Source of the DNA: Diaporthe sp. PMI_573
Lineage: Eukaryota; Ascomycota; Sordariomycetes; Diaporthales; Diaporthaceae
Direction of reading: 5' to 3'
Assembly: GCA_021399435.1 (NCBI GenBank)
Contig: JAJTUP010000004.1
Span: forward strand, 124,001 to 188,000
Length of the DNA stretch: 64,000 nt
The notes under the pieces: model-generated
Seen by the model: the letters and a program-made list of their open reading frames with translations, nothing else
The model's database searches: none
What the model was told of the DNA's origin: nothing
Part shown: positions 46,631-55,435 of the stretch, one piece after another
How positions within the stretch are numbered: the first letter of the stretch is position 1
Layout: the number at the start of each line of letters is the position of its first letter
Position numbers and translations under genes: made by a program

Positions 46631-48208
46631 TCAGACGCTGATCGTCTTGAAGACGCTGAACTCGTGGCCTGTGGCAACCAAGGTGCCGGGTATCTGGGGG
46701 TGCCAGTGCAGTTCCTTGGCCTGTTCGTGGTAGTGCACGAACAGCAGCTGGGGCGGCACATCGTTGACGCCCGCGGTGTCCTTGCTCTCTTCGTCATCCA
46801 GCTCGACGGCGAGGTCCCACAGCGTGACCGTGTTGTCGCCCGCCGCGACGGCGACGATGCTGTCGTCGGTGGGGTGCCATTCGACGCTGGTGATCTGCTC
46901 CTTGTGGTAGTCGAAGCTCGCGACCGGCGTGGGCTTCCCGGTCGCGTTGGGCTTCCACTGCCGCAGGTCCCACACGCCCCAGACCCCGTCGTCGTCCCCA
47001 GAGGCCAGCAGGTTGGACCTCTGTTTGCTCCAGCTCATGACGTTCACGTCGGTCCTGCTGACCGGCATCGTGATCATGGCCTGCCGGCTCTTGCTCCTGA
47101 CGTCCCAGATGCGGATGGAGCCGTCGGACGATGCCGAGGCAAAGACCTTGTCCTCGGTCGGGCTCCATTGGATCTCCTCCACGCTGCCGGTGTGGCCGGT
47201 AAAGGGCCTAGTGTCGGTGACCCAGCCACCTCCATCGGTGCGGGTGGTCACGTAGATGACACCGTTGTTGTCACCGGTGGCAAGCTTCCCTGCCGGCGAC
47301 ATGGGCGACCAGTCGACAGCATAGCCTTCTGACTTGTGAGCACGGATGGTAGACAGCGGTCTGTTCTGCTTGTCTGACACTATGACGCCTGGGGTATCGA
47401 AGCTGGCGAGATGGGGTGTGACGTCGTGGATGTAGACGTCGGAGGACTCTGTCATGGTGGCGACGAGGGTGGTAGGAGGTTTTGAGGGGTCGGGGTTGGG
47501 AGTCTGGTGGGCGCGTATGCGGTTCGTGGTGGAGGACAGGGGAATGCTCTTGGACTCGAGGATGGGGTCGGCGTCTTCGTCGTCGTCATCGTCGTCGTCG
47601 TCATCGCTGTCGTCGGCCTCCTTTTCCATCCTGCTCAGGCCGGCGAACTTCATGACCATCAAGGCGTTCTCGTTGGCCCGTTGGCCCTCGGCCTGGGTGC
47701 CCGAGACGGTGTACATGGTGGCGGGGTAGACCTTGCGGTTGTCGCCGAGGGAGTCGCGGATAATGTCGAAGGAGAGGCATGGCCACGGGGTGGAAAGGTT
47801 GTGGAGCATGTGGTAAGTGCTCGGGTCGGGGGCAAGCGTCTGGCCTGGCTCGAGTTTTGTGCGGCCGACGATGAATGTTCCAGGGCCCGTGGCGGCGCCG
47901 TCGACGTCCATTTCTCCCGCGGCTGCTCATACGGACAATCGTCAGTCAGTCGCGCTGCTCCTCGGTGTGTTGTATCATGCCGTCTTGTCTCGTCGCAACG
48001 CACCTGCTTTCTCCTCGGCCTCCCTCTCAGCATCTGGCCTGCCATCGACGCCGGCCTCGAGGATCTCGTCCTCACTCTCGAATTCATCCTCGAACTCGTC
48101 CTCGAACTCGCCCATTCCCTCGTCGGGCTTGTCGTCAATGTCCATGGCGTCTGGGCGGTGGCCGCCCTTCAACGGGCCGTCATCGTGTTCTCCTGCACGC
48201 TTGGACAT
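46631..48208 (-). CDS. RRB1/GRWD1-like WD40 ribosome-assembly chaperone
   Basis: Two exons on the minus strand (48208-48004, 47922-46631) give 498 residues. The N-terminus is acidic (D-I-D-D-K-P-D-E and E-F-E-D-E-F-E-D-E-F), followed by the CAF1C/H4-binding-like block with T-W/T-P-W-P-C-L-S-F-D. A long Asp run (about residues 170-182) precedes WD40 repeats with W-S-P, I-R-I-W-D-V-R and V-T-L-W-D-L. This is the layout of Rrb1/GRWD1, which binds ribosomal protein L3 and is needed for 60S subunit assembly in the nucleolus. The frame closes only with the 81-base intron (47923-48003). The gene is convergent with the DUF1524 gene, about 290 bp apart. Confidence 0.94.
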
Positions 48209-49658
48209 GGTGTCGGTGCTTCGATCGTATGCGGGGCCCAAGAGACTGACGTTGGCAGTGCAGCAGCTCGCAATTGAGGTGGAAGTCGTGCTCAGTTCAG
48301 GATGCAATGACACCTGGGCAGGTGGTGGGAGGGGTCAACCTCGGGCGCGATAACTCACGTCTCAAAAAAAAAAAAAGAATTTTGGGCGGCGATAAGATAA
48401 GCATGATAAGATCGCTGGTTACCCATGCAAATGTACCTACGTACCTGGGTACACCTCGTACATGTACCGTACCACCTGGTCAATAATTCATTAACCTCAG
48501 AACAGCAGCTGATCTTGCTCGCCTTGCTGTTAGGTGCAGTGCGTCCACTTCCGGAGTCAGATAATTTGTTGCTCGAAAAGCGAGGAGTGTGCCATTACGG
48601 TAGATGACATCATGCCTTTTAAGCAGACATGGAACGACCTTTGGAAAAACACAACTGCATTGGCTTGTTTGCTACAAAGGATTCTCGCTTAACCATAACC
48701 AAATGCAATTTCAACAGGGATTCAACTTGCTCTGCTCAGGGTTGATCCGTCGAAGGTACACAGCCAAGCTCTCACCGGGGCTACCCAGTCAACAGTATTG
48801 TTGACCGATCAGGTCGTAATACTTGTAAAGGCGGGTGCAATCTGACGAAGCAACGCACATGGAGTTCTGCTTCCTTTTGAAGAGTCCACCCACCTGATAT
48901 GGCTTTGCAAGACGAAGTTGTGTGCTACGAAGACCTCGAAACTTTCAAGAAAAGAACCAGGTGCAATGGACACAGTGCCATTCCATGTCCGTGGTGGGTA
49001 GTCCACAGCCTTCCGCATTCGATCCTAACATACATATCCGCATGCTCCAGACCCCCGCCAGATGCGTACTACTTGGCTATCTGCGGCCCCAAGGACATAC
49101 GATCCGGGCAAAAGCCCGACGAAAAGTTGGACACACAACTGGCTGTGCGGTTTCACCAACTTAACACGTCTGAGATATAGCCAACAGTGTGGTCTGTGAG
49201 TAGGCCAACGGCTGACGTGAGACCATAAGCATGTATCATTGCGTGTCATAATAGCTACCAGTGAATGAGTTATATGTTCCGTTGCGGGTATTCTCAGCAC
49301 GGAGACTGACAGCATGTGCTCTGGAAAGGGGAAACCAGAGAGTAACAGGGACAGTTTCCACCGCAGGCTGCGTATTGGCTCAATTTCCCCACTGGTGAGG
49401 ACTCACCAAGCAGAGCAGTCGGGGAAACGCCACCATTGTCGTCGGAGTCGTTGAAAGAACAAGTGTTAGATAGCGCCAGTCATCCTATCTATGATCCCCA
49501 CGACTGCGAGTATCCTTCTCTCCGAGGCCAAGTTGTGTCTCTTGGTCCTGGCCTTGGAAGCCTGTAATTGAAATGTGTCTTGCTTTTCTCTGAACAGGAC
49601 AAGGGGGTGAGGAGAACTGATGTTTGGAATTTACTTCGTGGAGTCGACCAACCCGAAT
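48209..49658. other. Intergenic, nothing recognised
   Basis: Upstream region of the RRB1-like gene with an A run (48364-48375) and clustered GTACCT/TACGTA palindromic motifs at 48432-48473. No supported coding sequence. Confidence 0.5.
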
Positions 49659-51026
49659 TCATTGCTTGTAGAAGACCAGGCATCTGACCTCTATGCTCTG
49701 TCTTCCCTTGGCGTCACTTGGTGTGTTGGGGTCAATGAAGGCTGTGTGAGGGGTGAGAGCCGCAATACCGGCCTGTCCGCCTGGCTGGCCTTGACTGGCC
49801 GAGTCAAAACATTTGATGAACATGGCCTCGTCTGGCGTCATGTCCTTCATATACTGTTCGGCAGGTTTGTGGTTTAGCCCCTCGTGCTACACAAATCGGA
49901 ACGAGCAACATGATTGCGGTCGAGCGCCGGACCGGCAGTCCAGCATGGCGAGTCGTCCAGCAGGAGCCTTCAGAGACACCTCTCGACTCCCAGGAAAAGG
50001 GCAGTGAGCATTGAATGAGAGCACTCACCCAGAACTTGTGCTTTTCGTTGGGCGCGATCGAGTACGTCTCGCCTGCACCGTCGAAGCCCGTTAGCTAGTT
50101 AGATCACGCCGTGGCGGCTTGCGGCCTTTGGCCCAGCCACACCCGTCGCTTCTTACCTCTGACTTCGTATCCCGTGGTATCTTTTGCTTTCCCTGGTTCC
50201 GGCAGTATCTCCTTGCCCCTATCGTCCTTCTCATCCCCAATATCCCTGTTCCTCAAGGGGTAGAGCAAGTCTACCTTGACCAGGTCCTCCGGTGCAGTAG
50301 ACCTCCAATCCACCACGGCAAGAGGGAAATCACTGGCCGGATGCCCTATTGGCCTCCAGACATTTATCAGCTGGTATCTTCCCTTGAGTAACTCATCTGC
50401 CTCGCCTGCCGGCGCGTGTCGCCGAACCCTGGTCTCTGCTGCCCTTGGTGTTTGGTCGACGTGTACCTGCTGCACTGGCTGCCGAGGCGATGAGGGATCA
50501 TGCTTCCTGATGGTGTGGTCAAAGATGACGACCTTGTCGACCGTGGGCCCCAGTTTCTCCCTCAGGAGTTGCTCGACCTCGGCGTAGTACTTGGAGCGCA
50601 CCTCCGTGTCGTCTGGTGCAAAGAATGCATCCTGTTGAACCTTGGATGGATAGTCGTAGACGGCAAACCCGGAGACATCCACGCCGAACTCTATGCTCTT
50701 CTGAGCCGCCTCACGAATGTTGGCAACGGACCGCTTGCGCTCTGTGCGGTCGAAAGAGGTGGCGTCGGTGTCGACCTTGGCCCATGGCTTAATGAACGGC
50801 TCCTCAGAGTGTGTGATAGTAGCGGGATCGATATACTAGGTACGTGACACTGTCGGGTTAGACCTCACGAGCTCGGACTGCAGGACAAGGGGACGGGCGG
50901 ATCTGAACCAGGTTTCTCGACGTCGAGTCGTCTGGCAGAGGCTAACAAGACCGGGTCCAACGCGTTGGGGGTGTATGATTGCACGTTGAGACGCAGACTA
51001 CGTACCCGGAATACGCCTGTCGTCAT
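49659..51026 (-). CDS. CmcJ/AsaB-like oxygenase (Fe(II)/2-oxoglutarate type family)
   Basis: Four exons on the minus strand (51026-51006, 50835-50157, 50072-50029, 49853-49659) give 312 residues. The 21-base first exon encodes M-T-T-G-V-F-R and joins in phase 0 through a GTACGT donor and a CTAAC...CCTAG acceptor. Exons 3 and 4 restore the conserved C-terminus: G-E-T-Y-S-I-A-P-N, K-H-K-F-W-Y-M-K-D-M-T-P-D-E and I-E-V-R-C-L-V-F-Y. The central V-H-V-D (H132, D134) fits an iron-binding H-x-D, with I-N-V-W-R-P-I and V-V-D-W-R-S as family blocks. Relatives act in secondary metabolism (for example CmcJ, AsaB, NvfI) as hydroxylases or related oxygenases. An Old Yellow Enzyme gene diverges from it. 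The specific reaction is unknown. Confidence 0.85.
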
Positions 51027-52072
51027 GGTGGAGTGGGCTCTGGTGGTTTTAGTGAAGGCGTGAACTCGGAGCTGGCGGCTCAAGAATGCGACGACTTGTG
51101 GTGCTTGAGGCAGGTTCAGGGGTACGCGCATGCCACAATATTGCAACAGATATAACTAGTATAACTAGGTCGGACCCCTCTCGCCGGCTGCTCGTGTGGG
51201 AGGCCGGATTTTACACAGCAGGAAAGTTTGATCTCCCAATCGATTGCAGTAGTGGAGGTATGTGGACTTCGTATAGAAGTAGAAGCCGATCCGGGGCCCG
51301 GTCCAATGGATCGGTTCCGCATTTGCACAGGACGATGGGCAATGCATCCTGCAATGCCCGCCCTACACTACTCATCCAATCCAAATGCTAGTTGATGACG
51401 TGACCTAATTATTATTAATCATTCTGAGTGGGATTGCCTGACTCGATGGATGGACACAACTAATCAGTCCCTCAACAACCTCGGCAGGAAAGCATGGGTG
51501 ATTTCAAACACGCCCTGCCCGCAGAGCTTAGAAATACGCATACTGGCTCCCACACGTCTCACACACACACTGCCAATGGACCCTCGCAAGTCGGGGTATT
51601 TGCCCACGTGTTTGGCATACGGCCCCCACAGTCTCACACCTGGCTGTGCTCAATGTGTAGTGTATTCACGCCATTGCCCACGCGGCATAACTGCAGGCGT
51701 GCTGGGACATGGGCAGATCGCACTCAAGAGTTCCGCAATGACACAAGACGCTATGAAAGGTAGGGAACCATCTAGCGTTTCGGAATAGCCACGGAATCGC
51801 AACCATACCAGTGTCCGTCCGTCTTTTGACTCCCACTGCTTAGCAATCAGAAAATATGTTGCAAAAAATCATGATACTTAAACAAACAGCACGACTGCCC
51901 TTCCCACCCTTCTCTGTCCCTGTTGCTTCAGGTCCAGATATCCATTTCCTCATCAGCTCTCACTAGCGACATTCTTTGTCTAGTTTTATATTTCCCCGTG
52001 AGCTTGTCACCCACAAATTTGCGCGTCCTGAATTCATCTTTCCTCACACTGCCCAGTTCTCAGTACCGCAAC
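51027..52072. promoter_or_regulatory. Divergent promoter region, oxygenase and OYE genes
   Basis: About 1.05 kb of non-coding DNA between two divergent redox-enzyme genes. No motifed frame was seen. Shared regulation is inferred from layout only. Confidence 0.45.
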
Positions 52073-53188
52073 ATGGCCGAGAAAACCAACCTGTTTAAGC
52101 CTCTCAGACTAGGCCGTTCGGAACTCTCCAACCGCATCGCTCTGGCGCCGTTGACCCGCTTCCGCGCCGACAATGACCACGTTCCCCTGCAGAATCTCGT
52201 ACCCGAGTACTACGCCCAACGCGCCTCGGTGCCCGGCACCCTGCTCATCACAGAAGCCACCTTCATCGCGCCGCAAGCAGCGGGATATCCCCTCGCGCCC
52301 GGCATCTGGTCACAGGCGCAGATCGACGGCTGGAAAACAGTCACCAAGGCCGTGCACGACAAGAAGAGCTTCATCTACCTGCAGCTCTGGGCTCTAGGCC
52401 GAACTACGCATCTGGAAGGGGTGAGGAAGGCAGCTGGCCCGGACGCCAAGGTCGTGTCTGCCAGTGACATCCCGCTCGAGGGCGGCGAGAAGCCGACGCC
52501 GCTGACCGAGGACGAGATCCATTGGTATATCGCTCAGTTTGCCCAGGCCGCAAAGAACGCCATAGAGGCAGGCTTCGATGGCGTAGAGATCCACGGCGCA
52601 AACGGTTATCTTGTGGACCAGTTCATACAGGACGTCTCCAACCAGCGCACCGACCGATGGGGCGGCAGCATTGAGAACAGGGCTCGTTTTGCGCTCGAGA
52701 TAGCCAAGGCAGTGACCGAGGCCGTTGGCTCAGACCGGACGGGCATCAGGCTGAGCCCTTTCTCTGATTTCCAGAGCATGAGGATGGCCGACCCGGAGCC
52801 ACAGTTCTCGTACCTCGTCAGGGAGCTCAAGAAGTACAAGCTTGCGTACATCCACCTCGTCGAAACACGCGTCTCGGGCAGCACTGATATCGAGACTACC
52901 GACAAGATCAACTTCCTGGTTGACATCTGGGACAACCAGAGCCCCGTGCTGCTGGCAGGCGGATTCAGATCGGCATCAGCCGTCGCCGCGGTAGATGAGC
53001 AATACCCTAACAGAGACGTTGTCGTCGTCTTTGGTCGTTATTTCATCTCCAACCCGGACCTGGTCTTCAGGCTGCAGAAGGGCATCGAGCTCGCCAGCTA
53101 CGACAGAGGCACTTTCTATAATCCCGGAGAACCAGACGGTTATATCACGTATCCATTTAGCAAGGAGTATGTTGAGGCAAAGGCATAG
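52073..53188 (+). CDS. Old Yellow Enzyme family NADH:flavin oxidoreductase
   Basis: A single exon of 371 residues from the ATG at 52073 (M-A-E-K-T-N-L-F). The frame is open upstream, but the N-terminus L-F-K-P-L-R-L-G...L-S-N-R-I-A-L-A-P-L-T-R is typical for the start of this family. It is an FMN-dependent alpha/beta barrel. H174 and N177 in H-G-A-N-G-Y-L bind the substrate carbonyl, and Y179 of the same block fits the proton donor. Q-R-T-D-R-W-G-G-S-I-E-N-R and V-F-G-R-Y-F-I-S-N-P-D-L are FMN-phosphate regions. Members reduce activated C=C bonds in enones, including steps in ergot-alkaloid and jasmonate pathways. No signal peptide is seen, so it should be cytosolic. Confidence 0.96.
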   Translation: MAEKTNLFKPLRLGRSELSNRIALAPLTRFRADNDHVPLQNLVPEYYAQRASVPGTLLITEATFIAPQAAGYPLAPGIWSQAQIDGWKTVTKAVHDKKSFIYLQLWALGRTTHLEGVRKAAGPDAKVVSASDIPLEGGEKPTPLTEDEIHWYIAQFAQAAKNAIEAGFDGVEIHGANGYLVDQFIQDVSNQRTDRWGGSIENRARFALEIAKAVTEAVGSDRTGIRLSPFSDFQSMRMADPEPQFSYLVRELKKYKLAYIHLVETRVSGSTDIETTDKINFLVDIWDNQSPVLLAGGFRSASAVAAVDEQYPNRDVVVVFGRYFISNPDLVFRLQKGIELASYDRGTFYNPGEPDGYITYPFSKEYVEAKA

Positions 53189-53848
53189 ATGAACAGGCCA
53201 CTGGGGCCAATTTAACTTAGAGAAACCATTCAAGCTTAGACATATAGATGCCACAGCGTAAATAATTTGCGTTTTCCTTCACTACATGAGATGCTTCGGA
53301 CCTTCACATCCTAGCCCTGCGCGAAGCGCGCCTTACCCCGGAAGCCAACACAGCCATTCAAATGTGTACAGCTGTTCGAAGCGACCGCCATCCACAGCGT
53401 CACGACGTCACTGCAGACGTGGCTGGCTGCATGACATGTGGTAAGCCCACAAGGTTACGTTCTGCGAGTCGGTCGCGTCTTAGGGTGAAGCATCATCCCT
53501 GACGGCCGAGATAAGGACTACACGGTTCACTCCGATTCGGCGGCACGTCCAAAGCTGTCTTTTGTGAGGCTGCAAATGCTGATGTCTGAAATTGTTCATG
53601 ATCAACAACTGTGTGGAGTTCGGCCTGATAAGACGATTCTTGGGCATTCCTCCATGTCTTTTATCATTTATATTCTACAAACAAGCAATGGCAATTCTCT
53701 CTCTCTCCTTGATGTTCCCTTGTCGCAACGACAAGCGTCTGTCTATTCGAGGTCATCACAGCCCCTGTAAAAGTTCACGCTCGCGTCCCACGGCCTGGCA
53801 CAAAAGAATTTCTCGTCAACACATCACACAACCCGAGCTGTGTCTACC
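53189..53848. other. Intergenic, nothing recognised
   Basis: 3' end of the OYE gene and the upstream region of a small orphan gene. No other gene seen. Confidence 0.5.
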
Positions 53849-54726
53849 ATGTCACGCTTATATGTCACAGCAAGTATGCCGCACAAGAACTGGGCCGGTC
53901 TCGCGGTTCCGACTTTGAACGTCGAAACGAATGATCACACAGGAGGTGGAATAAATTACGGGGGTCTGCACCCGTCAAGTATCGCAGCTTTGCTAGGGAA
54001 AGGTCCAGATGTGAAAAAGGGGGAGAGGTTTGATTTCAAGTTCAATATCAATGTGAGCACTTTTACCAAAAGGTGATTCCCCGTTGCGTTGCGACGTGTC
54101 ATCTGGAACTGACTCTGGCTTTCGCTAGGGCTCACGGAGCTCAGCGGCTCTCGTGATTAACACAACAAAGCATTTACCTCACGTGGAATGGTCATCAGAT
54201 GGCGGTCTAGGTAAGAATGATGGTCGTGTAATTCTTAACACCAAGAACTTATGCTGAAATCGCGACAGGAAAGCTTCCTATAGCTGGGGCTACCGCCCTC
54301 GCAAGCAAGTTTCTCTTCCAATCTAGCAAGGGCCTTCAGCGGTCGAAAAAGGCATTGAGGAATGTTGAGAGTGACCGGAGACGAAGGGATGTTGCTCATT
54401 CGCACAGTTCCCAAAGACGTCAACCTCCCATCGCACTCAACTACCATGCATCTCATCGGAGCTCACCAAAGGCGGAAAGGAAACACCAAACAAGAGAACC
54501 CAGCCAGTCAGGCCGGGGTTCATGTGTTTCAGCTCATTCTAGCACACCGCATCAGTCTCGAGATAATGCCATTGAGTCGGTCAGCCCTCGCAGGTGGAAG
54601 AAGCCGATCAAAGATGAGAAGGGCTATGACTCTGGTTACGCGAGTAGTTCAGACCAAATGAACGTTCGTAATCATGTACGTAATAGGCCTCAAAGGCCAC
54701 TTGAAGCAGCAAGAAGGAGTAGATAG
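53849..54726 (+). CDS. Hypothetical protein, basic Ser/Arg-rich C-terminus
   Basis: Three exons assembled from splice signals (53849-54052, 54129-54210, 54269-54726) give 247 residues. Both introns have canonical ends (GTGAGC...CTGAC...CTAG and GTAAGA...GACAG), and all three frames join without a stop, which is unlikely by chance. The N-terminal 110 residues look globular (a D/K/G-rich G-E-R-F-D-F-K-F-N-I-N segment, then A-A-L-V-I-N-T-T-K-H-L-P-H-V-E-W). The C-terminal 130 residues are hydrophilic and rich in R, S, H and Q, with K-G-Y-D-S-G-Y-A-S-S-S-D near the end. No family is recognised and no signal peptide is seen. Confidence 0.6.
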
Positions 54727-55051
54727 GAATCTCAGGTGTCACTCGAATCGGCTACAAGGTGGTTGACAAATAGACCCGAGTGAGATTGATTTGGTACCAA
54801 TTAAACTTTCTGCTAGGATCAGACACCGTGACTGATTAGTCTACGATTCTTAGATATGCTCGAATATATAATAGATTGCGTTACATAGAGCCTCTCATCT
54901 GAAGACTGTCTTGGGTTACTAGGCACCTAAGTCTCTGGAAAATAACGTTATATTCTTCAAATAATCGCACTGCCATAATCCCGAGCCCCCGGAATTCTGG
55001 CGAGAGGAACCTCAGTCTTTTCATCAATGTGCAGCCATTGACCGTCATACT
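54727..55051. other. Intergenic between convergent genes
   Basis: 325 bp of AT-richer DNA; nothing recognised. Confidence 0.5.
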
Positions 55052-55435
55052 TCAGCTAGCCTGGGCACCAGCCTCGAAAAGATTTATCACACCATCTCCG
55101 TTCAAGTCGTCCTCGCTTCCATTGGCAGGCGTGCCGTTAGGGTTGTTGCGGTCCAAATTAGACTGGATCTGCTCGATGGCCGATGAAATGTCCGAGTCTT
55201 TTTTTGCGCGCTTGCTAGCCTGCGCGCCAGCTTCGAAGAGATTTATAACCCCATCGCCGTTCAGATCATCTTCACTGCCGTTTGCAGGTGTTCCGTTGGG
55301 ATTGTTGCGGTCGAAATTGGATTGGAGCTGTTGAATGGCGGAAGTTATATCACCGTCATCTCCCGAGTTGTTCTTGACCGGAGCTGCGACGGCATGACCG
55401 GCGATGACGGCGCAAAGAAGCCACGAAGGTCTCAT
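55052..55435 (-). CDS. Small secreted protein with two EF-hand-loop repeats
   Basis: A single exon of 127 residues on the minus strand. The signal peptide is about residues 1-18 (M-R-P-S-W-L-L-C-A-V). The mature part is two 46-residue repeats, 29-74 and 82-127, separated by S-K-R-A-K-K-D, with a dibasic K75-R76 that suits Kex2-type cleavage. Each repeat ends with a full 12-residue EF-hand loop, D-L-N-G-D-G-V-I-N-L-F-E (ligands D57, N59, D61, N65, E68 and D110, N112, D114, N118, E121). The loop also resembles a dockerin half-repeat. The protein stops directly after repeat 2. Calcium binding is inferred from the loop; secretion from the signal peptide. The two units are nearly identical in protein but differ at many synonymous codons. 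I know no named family. Confidence 0.8.
   Translation of the reverse strand: MRPSWLLCAVIAGHAVAAPVKNNSGDDGDITSAIQQLQSNFDRNNPNGTPANGSEDDLNGDGVINLFEAGAQASKRAKKDSDISSAIEQIQSNLDRNNPNGTPANGSEDDLNGDGVINLFEAGAQAS

Noticed and set aside
50836..50868. A 33-base intron before exon 2 of the oxygenase gene
   Set aside because: Too short and out of phase with the upstream frame; the 170-base intron to 51005 fits both phase and signals.
49659..55435. A RiPP or other full biosynthetic gene cluster around the oxygenase, OYE and repeat protein
   Set aside because: No UstY-like (DUF3328) protein, tyrosinase, PKS, NRPS or terpene synthase is seen, and the repeat units are long EF-loop modules rather than short core peptides.
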